From NCBI RefSeq assembly GCF_034259425.1, contig NZ_JAXIVU010000018.1:1-48556 (forward strand): a stretch of DNA of 48,556 nucleotides, read 5' to 3'. Source of the DNA: Denitrificimonas halotolerans. Its GTDB lineage: Bacteria > Pseudomonadota > Gammaproteobacteria > Pseudomonadales > Pseudomonadaceae. The position numbers and the translations under genes were made by a program. The number at the start of each line of letters is the position of its first letter. Within the stretch, counting starts at the first letter, position 1. The notes under the pieces were generated by a model. That model worked only from the letters and a program-made list of their open reading frames with translations. It was not told the origin of the DNA and made no database searches. This document shows, in pieces, positions 9,327-17,499 of the stretch.

Positions 9327-9581
9327 TTAACGATCAGGAAGGGTGATGTTTAGCTCTAAAATAGAGCAGCTTCCTTGACTGTCCAGTGCAACTTGAACTT
9401 GCTCTTGGTCGATATTTACATATTTACGAATAACGTCGACCAGCTCTTTTTGCAAGGCTGGTAAGTAGTCGGGTTCATCACGTTGACCGCGTTCGTGGGC
9501 AACAATGATTTGTAATCGCTCTTTGGCAACAGATGCGGTTGGGGCTTTTTTGCGGGCTCTGAAAAAATCTATAATGCTCAC
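9327..9581 (-). CDS. minE: Cell division topological specificity factor MinE
   Basis: An 84-residue MinE with the usual layout: an N-terminal membrane/MinD-binding segment (MSIIDFFRARKK, then SVAKERLQIIVAHERG) and a C-terminal topological-specificity domain (DYLPALQKELVDVIRKYV...LELNITLP). It stimulates MinD ATPase and drives Min oscillation, keeping MinC away from midcell. The start overlaps the minD stop by four bases (ATGA), so the two are translationally coupled. Confidence 0.96.
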   Translation of the reverse strand: MSIIDFFRARKKAPTASVAKERLQIIVAHERGQRDEPDYLPALQKELVDVIRKYVNIDQEQVQVALDSQGSCSILELNITLPDR

Positions 9582-10393
9582 TCTTTACCTCCGAACATGC
9601 GCTTTAGGAAGCCTTTTTTGGGGACATCTAAAAAGCGGTGTGGGACGTCCTTGCCTAAAAGGCGCTCAACAGCATCACTGTACGCTTGCCCCGCATCACT
9701 GTCTTCATCCAGAATAACAGGGACACCTTGGTTAGAGGCTTTAAGTACAGCTTGAGACTCTGGGATGACTCCGATCATTTGAATAGACAGAATTTCTTCA
9801 ACGTCTTCAACGCTTAGCATTTCGCCCCGCTCAACACGTTCAGGACTATAACGAGTTAAAAGCAAGTGTTCTGTAATAGGTTCACGGCCTTCTTCGGCAC
9901 GTTTAGATTTGCTGGATAAGAGGCCAAGCATGCGGTCAGAGTCGCGCACAGAAGAGACTTCAGGGTTTGTGACAACAATGGCCGCATCGGCCAAGTACAT
10001 GGCTAAGTGAGCGCCTTTTTCGATACCAGCAGGTGAGTCACAAATGACGTACTCAAATTGCTCAGCAAGTTCAGTCAGAACTTTTTCTACACCTTCTTGG
10101 GTCAGTGCATCTTTGTCACGTGTTTGGCTGGCGGCTAGAATATAAAGATTTTCTAAGCGCTTATCTTTAATCAGCGCTTGGTTGAGCGTGGCGTCACCAT
10201 TGATGACGTTGACAAAGTCATAAACGACACGGCGCTCACAACCCATAATTAAATCAAGATTACGCAAACCCACATCAAAGTCGACAATAACAGTACGATG
10301 TCCGCGTAATGCGAGGCCTGTGCCAATGGCTGCGCTGGTGGTGGTTTTGCCAACACCGCCTTTACCTGAAGTTACAACAAGAATCTTAGACAA
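9578..10393 (-). CDS. minD: Septum site-determining ATPase MinD
   Basis: ParA/MinD ATPase of 271 residues. The deviant Walker A KGGVGKTT is near the N-terminus, followed by VIVDFDVGLRNLDLIMGCER, CDSPAGIEKGAHLAM and NPEVSSVRDSDRMLGLL. The C-terminus has the amphipathic membrane-targeting helix KKGFLKRMFGG. I choose a TTG start at 10393 (MSKILVVTSG) because AGGTG lies six bases upstream and relatives begin there; a GTG nine bases further up overlaps that ribosome site. It partners MinC and MinE on the inner membrane. No ATG is available at this position, so the rare start seems real. Confidence 0.95.
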   Translation of the reverse strand: MSKILVVTSGKGGVGKTTTSAAIGTGLALRGHRTVIVDFDVGLRNLDLIMGCERRVVYDFVNVINGDATLNQALIKDKRLENLYILAASQTRDKDALTQEGVEKVLTELAEQFEYVICDSPAGIEKGAHLAMYLADAAIVVTNPEVSSVRDSDRMLGLLSSKSKRAEEGREPITEHLLLTRYSPERVERGEMLSVEDVEEILSIQMIGVIPESQAVLKASNQGVPVILDEDSDAGQAYSDAVERLLGKDVPHRFLDVPKKGFLKRMFGGKE

Positions 10394-10471
10394 ACGGGTC
10401 ACCTTATAAATATAGAGTAAAGGGTTGTTGATGAATTGATTATAAAGTGTTCATCAGCACAAAGGTATAGC

Positions 10472-11206
10472 TTAAAGAGCAGAGAGTTCTAACTGTTCTT
10501 TAACTAAGCATATTTGTGTCGCTTTCCCCCATAAAGGATCGCGACGTAAGTCTTCAGCAACTTTGTAATGCCCTGCGATAGAGAGCATTTCTGCTCCCAT
10601 ATATTGGCAAAATATACGGGCTTCAGTGTTGCCATTAATGCCGGCTAACGCGCGGCCGCGCAAAGGGCCATATACATGGATATGGCCATCAGCTAATAGT
10701 TCCGCACCTGCGCTGACGGCAGCCATAACAATTAAATCTGTACCTTTAGCATAAATTTGCTGACCGCTACGAATGGGGTGGGTGATGATTTTAGCAGGTA
10801 TATAACTAGGCTCAGCTGCAGGTGGCGGCACTACTGTATCCTTTGGATGTAAGGCTACAGGACGCTCGCGAGCGCCGGTTGGTGGAATTACGGCTAAATC
10901 TAAGGCTTTTGCAGCCTGAATATGTTCTGGACTTACAGCGCGTAAAGCAAGCGGTAACATGCCATGTTTACGGCAGATGCTTAATAGACGTTGCAAGTCG
11001 AGAGGATTGTCATTTTCAGCGCATTTGTCGATGGCTAAAATAATTGGAGCGTCTTGAAAAAACTGTGGGGCTTGCTCAACTTTATCAGCCAGTTGAATAT
11101 CTAAATGTTCAAGGTCAATGGTTGTAAGCTCTAAAATGGTTAAGGCGAGCATGCTGCCTTTAAGTTGAAAAACAGGTGCTTGCTCAAGATTATTTACTTG
11201 ATTCAT
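10472..11206 (-). CDS. minC: Septum site-determining inhibitor MinC
   Basis: A 244-residue MinC. The N-terminal FtsZ-inhibiting domain runs to about residue 105 (FQLKGSMLALTILEL; APIILAID). A linker with PPPAAEPSY follows, then the C-terminal beta-helix domain (IRSGQQIYAKGTDLIVMAAV, GRALAGINGNTEARIFCQ) that binds MinD and dimerises. It is first of minC-minD-minE, about 78 bases before minD. A promoter probably lies in 11207-11320, the gap to the divergent acyltransferase gene. Confidence 0.95.
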   Translation of the reverse strand: MNQVNNLEQAPVFQLKGSMLALTILELTTIDLEHLDIQLADKVEQAPQFFQDAPIILAIDKCAENDNPLDLQRLLSICRKHGMLPLALRAVSPEHIQAAKALDLAVIPPTGARERPVALHPKDTVVPPPAAEPSYIPAKIITHPIRSGQQIYAKGTDLIVMAAVSAGAELLADGHIHVYGPLRGRALAGINGNTEARIFCQYMGAEMLSIAGHYKVAEDLRRDPLWGKATQICLVKEQLELSAL

Positions 11207-11320
11207 TGATAGCTCTATGTGTAGTTAACAATAAAAATGAGTTATAGCGACAAGCATGGCAGGCTCTAATTCAATAAGCCATGTAGAATACGCACTTTTA
11301 CGCTATTTGGTATATAGAGT

Positions 11321-12241
11321 ATGAAGCATTCTGGGTTTGATATCGCCTTTTTGCATCCACGCTATTGGTTGTTATGGTTGGGGTTGGGGCTTTTATGGTT
11401 ATTAACGCAGCTACCTTATCGAGCGCTCTTAGTGTTGGGCCGAGCTTTAGGTTTGCTTATGTTTTGTGGTGCTGCGAAGCGTCGTCATATTGTGACGCGG
11501 AATTTAGAATTGTGTTTTCCTGAGCTGACTTCAGCTCAGCGTAAAGCATTGGTACGCGACAACTTTATATCAATGGGTATTGCTTTCTTTGAAATGGCAA
11601 TGAGTTGGTGGTGGCCTCAAAAACGCTTACGTCGTTTGCTTAAGGTTAAGGGGTTAGAGCATTTACAGGCTGCTCAAGAGCAAGGGCAAGGCGTGATTTT
11701 AATGGCGATTCATTTTACTACATTAGAAATAGGAGCAGCTTTGCTAGGGCAGCGCCATACGATTGATGGGATGTATAGAGCTCATAAAAACCCAGTATTT
11801 GACTATGTACAGCGTCGTGGTCGTGAGCGTCATAATACTGACTCCCAAGCGATTGAACGAGAGGATGTGCGTGGTATGTTGAAAGTACTGCGTCAAGGTC
11901 GCGCCATCTGGTACGCGCCTGATCAAGACTATGGTCCTAAATTGAGCCTCTTTGTGCCCTTATTTGGTATACCAGCTGCTACAGTAACGGCTACTAGTAA
12001 ATTTGCTAAATTAGGTCGTGCGCAGGTTATACCGATGAAGCAAACGCGTTTACCCAAAGGACAAGGCTATTTAATTGAGTTGGAGCCACCCTTGATCGAT
12101 TTTCCTGGTGAGTCTGATGAAGCAGACTGTTTGCGCCTCAATCAATGGATTGAGCAAGCGATTCGTGAACAGCCTGAGCAATACTTATGGGCACATCGTC
12201 GTTTTAAAACGCGGCCAGAAGGCGAGGCAAAGCTGTATTGA
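11321..12241 (+). CDS. lpxL: Lipid A late acyltransferase (LpxL/HtrB family)
   Basis: A 306-residue inner-membrane acyltransferase that adds a secondary acyl chain to the lipid A precursor from acyl-ACP. It has an N-terminal membrane anchor (YWLLWLGLGLLWLLTQLPY), the catalytic H-x4-E motif in AIHFTTLE (about residues 130-137), and the family blocks YRAHKNPVFD and WYAPDQDYG. The position next to minC matches Pseudomonas. The stop overlaps the start of the following patatin gene. Which fatty acid and position it uses cannot be read here. Confidence 0.88.
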   Translation: MKHSGFDIAFLHPRYWLLWLGLGLLWLLTQLPYRALLVLGRALGLLMFCGAAKRRHIVTRNLELCFPELTSAQRKALVRDNFISMGIAFFEMAMSWWWPQKRLRRLLKVKGLEHLQAAQEQGQGVILMAIHFTTLEIGAALLGQRHTIDGMYRAHKNPVFDYVQRRGRERHNTDSQAIEREDVRGMLKVLRQGRAIWYAPDQDYGPKLSLFVPLFGIPAATVTATSKFAKLGRAQVIPMKQTRLPKGQGYLIELEPPLIDFPGESDEADCLRLNQWIEQAIREQPEQYLWAHRRFKTRPEGEAKLY

Positions 12242-13428
12242 AAACACAGGAACAAGTTGATGTGGTTGATAGAGGGGCAAGCATCCAACACGATTCAATT
12301 ACAGGTTTGATTTTGTCGGGGGGTGGTGCGCGAGCTGCTTATCAAGTGGGCGTATTGTCGGCTATTGCAGATTTATTGCCAGATGCATCAGACAACCCGT
12401 TTGAAGTGATTGTTGGAACCTCCGCGGGTGCTATTAATGCGGTTAGCTTGGCATGTGGTGCGCTAGACTTTCAGCAATCGATTCAAAAGCTTAGCGCAGT
12501 ATGGCGAAGCTTTCGAACAGAGCTAGTCTACCGTACTGATTGGATCGGGGTGTTGCGCCAGGCCAGTCGATTTATGGTGCAAAATGTCTTAGGTTTTGGC
12601 CGGGGTGCGGTCCCTGTTGCTTTGCTTGATAACTCGCCTTTACGTCAGTTATTACTTAAAGAGTTGGACTTTTCAGGAATTAATTTAGCAGTGGCACGCC
12701 GTAAGTTGCGTGCAGTTGCTGTGACAGCCTTTGCTTATCAATCAGGGCAGGCTGTGACCTTTTATCAAGGTCGATCTAAGATAGAACCTTGGACTCGGCA
12801 TCGGCGTAACGGGCTGCCTGCACGGTTACGCATTGAGCACTTGATGGCCAGCTCGGCGATTCCTTTAGTATTTCCACCTGAGCGTTTAAACAATGAATAC
12901 TTCGGTGATGGTGCAGTGCGTCAAGCTGCGCCTATCAGTCCAGCATTGCACTTAGGGGCTAACCGTATTCTTGTGATTGGGGTGAGTACTCATGAGCAAG
13001 AAGAGCAGGGTGTGACTATGACTGCACGACCACCGAGCCTAGCGCAAATTGGTGGGCACTTACTTAATAGTACTTTTACCGATAATTTAGAGTCCGATCT
13101 CGAGTTGTTGAAACGTTTAAATGAGCTAGGGGCTATGCTCCCAGAGCGAGAGCGTCAAAAGGACGTAGGCTTGTCTCCGGTAGAGGTATTAGTGATTTCG
13201 CCCAGCAAAAAAATTGATGATATTGCTGCTCGCCACCGGCACCAGTTACCTGCGTCGTTGCGTTTATTTTTACGTGGACCTGGGGCAATGCGTGCCAGTG
13301 GTGGCGGCGTGTTAAGTTACTTACTATTTGAGCGTAGTTATTGTAATGAGCTGATTGAATTAGGTTATCAAGATGCAATGAGCAAAAAAGCGGAACTGTT
13401 ATCCTTTTTTGGTCTCATACCCGCTTAA
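12238..13428 (+). CDS. Patatin-like phospholipase
   Basis: A 396-residue protein with the patatin catalytic layout. The oxyanion loop is SGGGARAAYQVGV (about 23-35), the nucleophile elbow is GTSAGAI with Ser in GxSxG (about 60-66), and the dyad Asp is in FGDGAVRQAAP (about 222-231, DGA rather than DGG). No signal peptide is evident. The most upstream plausible start is a TTG at 12238 overlapping the acyltransferase stop (TTGA), with GAGG about ten bases before it; an in-frame GTG lies eight codons later. Overlap with a lipid A acyltransferase suggests a joint role in membrane lipid turnover, which is inference; the substrate is unknown. Confidence 0.85.
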   Translation: MKTQEQVDVVDRGASIQHDSITGLILSGGGARAAYQVGVLSAIADLLPDASDNPFEVIVGTSAGAINAVSLACGALDFQQSIQKLSAVWRSFRTELVYRTDWIGVLRQASRFMVQNVLGFGRGAVPVALLDNSPLRQLLLKELDFSGINLAVARRKLRAVAVTAFAYQSGQAVTFYQGRSKIEPWTRHRRNGLPARLRIEHLMASSAIPLVFPPERLNNEYFGDGAVRQAAPISPALHLGANRILVIGVSTHEQEEQGVTMTARPPSLAQIGGHLLNSTFTDNLESDLELLKRLNELGAMLPERERQKDVGLSPVEVLVISPSKKIDDIAARHRHQLPASLRLFLRGPGAMRASGGGVLSYLLFERSYCNELIELGYQDAMSKKAELLSFFGLIPA

Positions 13429-13479
13429 TTGTCACAGGTCGGTAGCTGTAGGAGCCTCTGTCTGTTAGGGCGAGAGGGT

Positions 13480-14199
13480 TTAAATGTTTTTCAGACCACG
13501 GATAGAAGCTGTGCCGGCTACTTGTTGAGTACGGCAGTTTAAATAGATAGAGCTCTGTAACCACTCTTGGTCAGGGTACCAAGAAAACATAAACTGACCA
13601 CCTTTTAGATTATCCACAACAGTGCGGCCAATTTCCGGGCGTACTGCAGGGCAACCTTGACTTCGACCAATACGTCCCTGAGTTTGAATCCAGTCAGGGT
13701 TCACATAGTTGGCTGAATGAATAACAATGGCTCGTTCGCGAGCTCGATCATTAAAACCAGGTTCTAAACCGTCCATACGTAATGAGTAACCATGTTTACC
13801 ATGGTAACTTTCGGCTGTGCGGAATAAGCCTATACTGGATTGGTGACTGCCATAAGTGTTAGAGAAGCGAGTAGCAAAGTTATTGCCTGAACGGTTACCG
13901 TGGGCGACAAAGTCATGTAATACCAACTCTTTATTTTCCAAATCGAAAATCCACATACGTTTTTTGCTAGAAGGCAGAGAGTAGTCAATGACAGCTAAGC
14001 GTTCAGCTGGGTCGGCACCATGATTTAAGGCGCACTGCATTGCGCTCAGAGCGCTAGATAAAACTTTATTATTTAAATTGGGGGCCGCTAATGATAGTTC
14101 GGCTACCAACTGTTGAGGAATAGTAGCGGCATGAGCGCCAAAAGCAAAAAGACTTGATACAGTTACGAATAAGGAGCGAATTAAAAAAGGACGAATCAT
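13480..14199 (-). CDS. Secreted murein L,D-transpeptidase catalytic-domain protein (YkuD_2 type)
   Basis: A 239-residue exported protein. The chosen ATG gives MIRPFLIRSLFVTVSSLFAF followed by GAHA-A, a clear signal peptide; a longer reading frame upstream is only non-coding extension. The mature part has WIFDLENKELVLHDFVAHG, SSIGLFRT, IVIHSANYV (catalytic His) and GRIGRSQGCPAV (catalytic Cys), the arrangement of the YkuD_2 branch. It probably cross-links, anchors to or edits peptidoglycan in the periplasm. It is transcribed divergently from a second, larger L,D-transpeptidase, with about 180 bases between the two starts. Confidence 0.85.
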   Translation of the reverse strand: MIRPFLIRSLFVTVSSLFAFGAHAATIPQQLVAELSLAAPNLNNKVLSSALSAMQCALNHGADPAERLAVIDYSLPSSKKRMWIFDLENKELVLHDFVAHGNRSGNNFATRFSNTYGSHQSSIGLFRTAESYHGKHGYSLRMDGLEPGFNDRARERAIVIHSANYVNPDWIQTQGRIGRSQGCPAVRPEIGRTVVDNLKGGQFMFSWYPDQEWLQSSIYLNCRTQQVAGTASIRGLKNI

Positions 14200-14377
14200 A
14201 CGAGTGCTCTCGTGTATGGCACAAATAGTGCTCTGTGAAAATAGGGCCGATGTTTTTAAGTTGCGCGAGTGTCGATGCTCTCTAAATGTGTGATACATCG
14301 ATCCGAACAGGCGTCTTATCAATACAGTGCGCACGTAAGCGCCATATATTAACAGCTCATTGAAGGGATCCAAACCT

Positions 14378-16030
14378 ATGCTTAAAAAATATACATGGTT
14401 AGCATTAGTAATAGGAATGTCCCATGGTGCAGTTGGCTGGGCTCAACAATCTGGCGAGCCTGCGTCAGTGTTGGCAGAGACACTGAGTTCATGGTCAAAA
14501 AACTGTGCAGTGACAAGCAATCACCGTTTGTCGGATCAGTCATTAAAGCAGCTAAATATACTGTATCAGGCTGTGGACTATAGGTCGCTGTGGCGTGATG
14601 TCACTCTGCGCCAGCAACTTGCAGATGCGCTCAAGGAAACGCGATATGACGGTTTAGAGCCGAGTATGTATCAACTGGATCGCTTGCTTGCTTTACAAGA
14701 AAATCCTGTTCAGTCGATGAGTGCTTGTGATGAAGTTTTGTTAACTCAAGGATATTTGCAGGCATTAACACATTTGCGCGATGGTGTGCTTAACCCAGAA
14801 AAAGTAGAACCTTACTGGTTTGAGGAGGTAATTAAGCCAAGTGCGCCAACTTCTATAGTGCCAGACGCTCTTGCTGGTTTGGATAATTTGCCGAATATTT
14901 TTGCTCAAGTGCGGCCACAGCAAGCTGCTTATAGAAAGCTGCGCGAAGTATTGAAAACTACGTATTTATTAGAGCAAACTGACTGGGGTATTGTGCCAGC
15001 GGGTAAAGTATTACGTAAGGGTTCGCTTGATGTTCGTGTGCCACGATTAAAAGAGCGACTTATGCTAGCAGGTTATGAGATTGAGAAAGATCTTGCAGCA
15101 CAAAAATTGCTTTTTATTGACGATACGGTAGTGCCTGCAGAAACGGTTAATCCAGAGCTTTATACGCCAGAGTTGGCAGCTGCGGTCAAAGCTTTTCAGC
15201 GTGATCATTATCTCGAGAGTGATGGCGTTGTAGGACCGGCTACATTGCGTGAGCTAAATATCAGCCCAGAGCAACGTTTAATGCAAGTTAAAGTCAATTT
15301 GGAGCGCTTGCGCTGGTTAGAAAAGTGGTATGAGCCTACGATGCTTGTGGTTGATATTGCGGGTGCTCGTTTGCTGTATTTCCGCGATGGTGACGTTGTG
15401 TGGCGTACACGGACTCAAGTGGGTACCCAGAGACGACAAACACCATTGTTGAAGTCACGTATAACGCATTTGACTATAAACCCTACTTGGACGGTTCCAC
15501 CAACTATTTTACGTGAAGATAAATTACCGGCTATCCGACGTGATATTGGTTACTTGGCGCGCAGCAATATGCAAGTGCTCGATTATCAAGGTAATGTTTT
15601 AAATCCTTATCATGTTAATTGGCAGTCCCCAGCTGGCATTATGTTACGTCAAGGGCCTGGGCCAAATAATGCGTTAGGATTGGTTGCTATACGTTTTGCT
15701 AACCCTTTCACTGTGTATTTGCACGACACCCCAAGTAAACATATATTTGGCCGTGCTACGCGGACTGTGAGTTCAGGTTGCGTACGAGTAGAGGATGCTG
15801 ACAAACTCGTGGATCATTTATTGTTTACTGCGGCAGCCAGTGAACGTCAGCGTATCGAACGGATTCAAGCGAGCGGTAGAACACGTAATGTGAATCTGCC
15901 AGAGCCTATTCCTGTGTTGTTGGCGTACTGGACCGTTGAGGTGGATATGGATAACCGACTACGCTTTCGCAGTGATAGTTATAATCATGATGAAAAAGTG
16001 ATTGCGGCCTTAAAAGCAGCGCAGCGTTAA
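14378..16030 (+). CDS. L,D-transpeptidase, YcbB/LdtD type, with peptidoglycan-binding domain
   Basis: A 550-residue periplasmic enzyme. The signal peptide is MLKKYTWLALVIGMSHG... ending near WAQQ. An N-terminal scaffold region is followed by a PG_binding_1 module (AVKAFQRDHYLESDGVVGPATL, about 272-293) and a C-terminal YkuD domain with YLHDTPSKHIFG and the catalytic SSGCVRVED (about 464-472). The length and order match E. coli LdtD (YcbB), which makes 3-3 cross-links. The ATG at 14378 is preferred over a TTG at 14360 because AAGGGA lies nine bases upstream and the signal peptide starts there. A strong terminator follows at 16057-16090. Confidence 0.9.
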   Translation: MLKKYTWLALVIGMSHGAVGWAQQSGEPASVLAETLSSWSKNCAVTSNHRLSDQSLKQLNILYQAVDYRSLWRDVTLRQQLADALKETRYDGLEPSMYQLDRLLALQENPVQSMSACDEVLLTQGYLQALTHLRDGVLNPEKVEPYWFEEVIKPSAPTSIVPDALAGLDNLPNIFAQVRPQQAAYRKLREVLKTTYLLEQTDWGIVPAGKVLRKGSLDVRVPRLKERLMLAGYEIEKDLAAQKLLFIDDTVVPAETVNPELYTPELAAAVKAFQRDHYLESDGVVGPATLRELNISPEQRLMQVKVNLERLRWLEKWYEPTMLVVDIAGARLLYFRDGDVVWRTRTQVGTQRRQTPLLKSRITHLTINPTWTVPPTILREDKLPAIRRDIGYLARSNMQVLDYQGNVLNPYHVNWQSPAGIMLRQGPGPNNALGLVAIRFANPFTVYLHDTPSKHIFGRATRTVSSGCVRVEDADKLVDHLLFTAAASERQRIERIQASGRTRNVNLPEPIPVLLAYWTVEVDMDNRLRFRSDSYNHDEKVIAALKAAQR

Positions 16031-16056
16031 AGCTTTGCAAGGACGAATACAGCCAC

Positions 16057-16090
16057 AAAAAAGCCGTTACAGTGATGTAACGGCTTTTTT
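16057..16090. terminator. Bidirectional intrinsic terminator
   Basis: A perfect 14-bp inverted repeat (AAAAAAGCCGTTAC / GTAACGGCTTTTTT) with a 6-base loop. It has a T-run on both strands and lies between the 3' ends of the L,D-transpeptidase gene (plus) and cydX (minus). Confidence 0.95.
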
Positions 16091-16109
16091 GTTATGGTTA
16101 GTAATTGCT

Positions 16110-16217
16110 TTATTCGTCTTTGGCATCCATATCATATGATCTTTCTAACCATAGAGCGTTAATAATAGCCATGCTGCAAGCTAACAGCACACCTAGAATC
16201 CAAGTGAAATACCACAT
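16110..16217 (-). CDS. cydX: Cytochrome bd oxidase small subunit CydX
   Basis: A 35-residue single-span membrane protein read directly from the minus strand: MWYFTWILGVLLACSMAIIN then ALWLERSYDMDAKDE. The N-terminal MWYFxWxLG and the following hydrophobic helix match CydX, which sits next to CydA and stabilises the haem-containing oxidase. A strong ribosome site (GGAGAGG) lies about nine bases before the ATG. It is the last gene of cydA-cydB-cydX, 131 bases after cydB, separated from it by a hairpin. Confidence 0.93.
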   Translation of the reverse strand: MWYFTWILGVLLACSMAIINALWLERSYDMDAKDE

Positions 16218-16302
16218 ATAAAACCTCTCCAGTCATTTTGCAGCCTTGCACTGCTTCCGTTGAGCCGTGTTACGTATATTGTTTGCTTAGGCTGAGTAGT
16301 GT

Positions 16303-16336
16303 TGCAGCTGCTCGGTCATGTGCTGTAGCAGCTGCA
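16303..16336 (-). other. Hairpin in the cydB-cydX gap
   Basis: A perfect 10-bp inverted repeat (TGCAGCTGCT / AGCAGCTGCA, 14-base loop) in the 131 bases between cydB and cydX. In the transcribed (minus) direction no T-run follows, so it is more likely an RNA processing or stability element than a full terminator. Confidence 0.55.
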
Positions 16337-16348
16337 TTGGTTTTTTAT

Positions 16349-17488
16349 TTAGTATAAGCCGTGCGGGTCACTGTCAATGTCTGTAACTTTCACGGTGCCC
16401 CACATTTTAATATAGCTCCAGAGTGTATAAGTCAAAATAATAGGGACAAAGATGATTGCTGCAATAAACATAATGCCTAAAGTTTTATGGCTAGACACAG
16501 CATCCCACATGGTGAGGCTTGATGATAAGTCAATGCTTGATGGCATGAGGAATGGAAACAATGCAAAACCAGCAGTGCAAATGCTACCAGCAATCATTAG
16601 TGATGAGCCAAGGAAGGCAAAACCTGAGCGGTTCGAGCTTGCTGCTACAAAAGTAATAATACCACCGAGAATACCAATCACGGGAGCACTTAACATTACA
16701 GGGTGCAGCGCATAGTTTGCTAACCAGCCTGGATTGTTTTGTTCAACGGTTTTACTTAATGGATCGATTGCAGCGTTCGGGTCAATAATGGAGGTCACAC
16801 TATAACCATCAATGCCTAACCATAACCAGATACCGGCACCAATAAAGGTCACCAAGTAAGCAATAGCGAAGTTCTTGGCTGCTGTACGTGAGCGATGGAA
16901 CACTTGTTCATCAGTGCGCATCATCAGCCATGCCGCGCCGTGTGTTGTGAGCATCGTTACACTGACCAGTCCAACTAAAATGCCAAAAGGATTTAGTAGG
17001 CCCCAAAAGCTACCTGTGTAGCTGATCCGCATGGTTTCATCTAGCGTGAAGGGCACGCCAAGGAATAGATTACCAAAGGCAACACCGAAGACTAAGGACG
17101 GCACAAAACTGCCCACCCACATGGCCCAATCCCAGCGTACACGCCAGTTTGGGTTTTCTAGCTTACTACGGTAATCAAAACCTAGAGGGCGAGTAAACAA
17201 GGCAAAGAGTACCAATAGCATGGCCCAGTAAAAGCCAGAGAAAGAGGCAGCATATACAACAGGCCAAGCAGCGAATAGAGCACCGGCAGCTGTAACTAGC
17301 CAAACTTGGTTACCCTCCCAGTGTGGACCAATGGTATTTAATACAACACGGCGCTCACTATCTGTTTTGCCTACAAAAGGCATCAGAATTACAGCACCTA
17401 AGTCAAAACCATCGGTTAAAGCAAAGCCAATCAGTAAAATACCGACTAATACCCACCAGATCAGTTTTAGAGTTTCGTAATCAAACAT
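16349..17488 (-). CDS. cydB: Cytochrome bd ubiquinol oxidase subunit II
   Basis: 379 residues, the same length as E. coli CydB. The N-terminus (MFDYETLKLIWWVLVGILLI, then GFALTDGFDLG) and the block PHWEGNQVWLVTAAGALFAAWP are diagnostic, with FTRPLGFDYRSK following. It has eight or nine membrane segments and pairs with CydA in the quinol oxidase. It begins 11 bases after the cydA stop, so the two are in one operon. The close similarity to the enterobacterial protein is notable in an otherwise Pseudomonas-like neighbourhood. Confidence 0.96.
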   Translation of the reverse strand: MFDYETLKLIWWVLVGILLIGFALTDGFDLGAVILMPFVGKTDSERRVVLNTIGPHWEGNQVWLVTAAGALFAAWPVVYAASFSGFYWAMLLVLFALFTRPLGFDYRSKLENPNWRVRWDWAMWVGSFVPSLVFGVAFGNLFLGVPFTLDETMRISYTGSFWGLLNPFGILVGLVSVTMLTTHGAAWLMMRTDEQVFHRSRTAAKNFAIAYLVTFIGAGIWLWLGIDGYSVTSIIDPNAAIDPLSKTVEQNNPGWLANYALHPVMLSAPVIGILGGIITFVAASSNRSGFAFLGSSLMIAGSICTAGFALFPFLMPSSIDLSSSLTMWDAVSSHKTLGIMFIAAIIFVPIILTYTLWSYIKMWGTVKVTDIDSDPHGLY

Positions 17489-17499
17489 TTCGCCACTCC

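Noticed and set aside
14200..14373. N-terminal extension of the small L,D-transpeptidase by 58 codons
   Set aside because: It would bury a clear signal peptide and covers the divergent promoter region.
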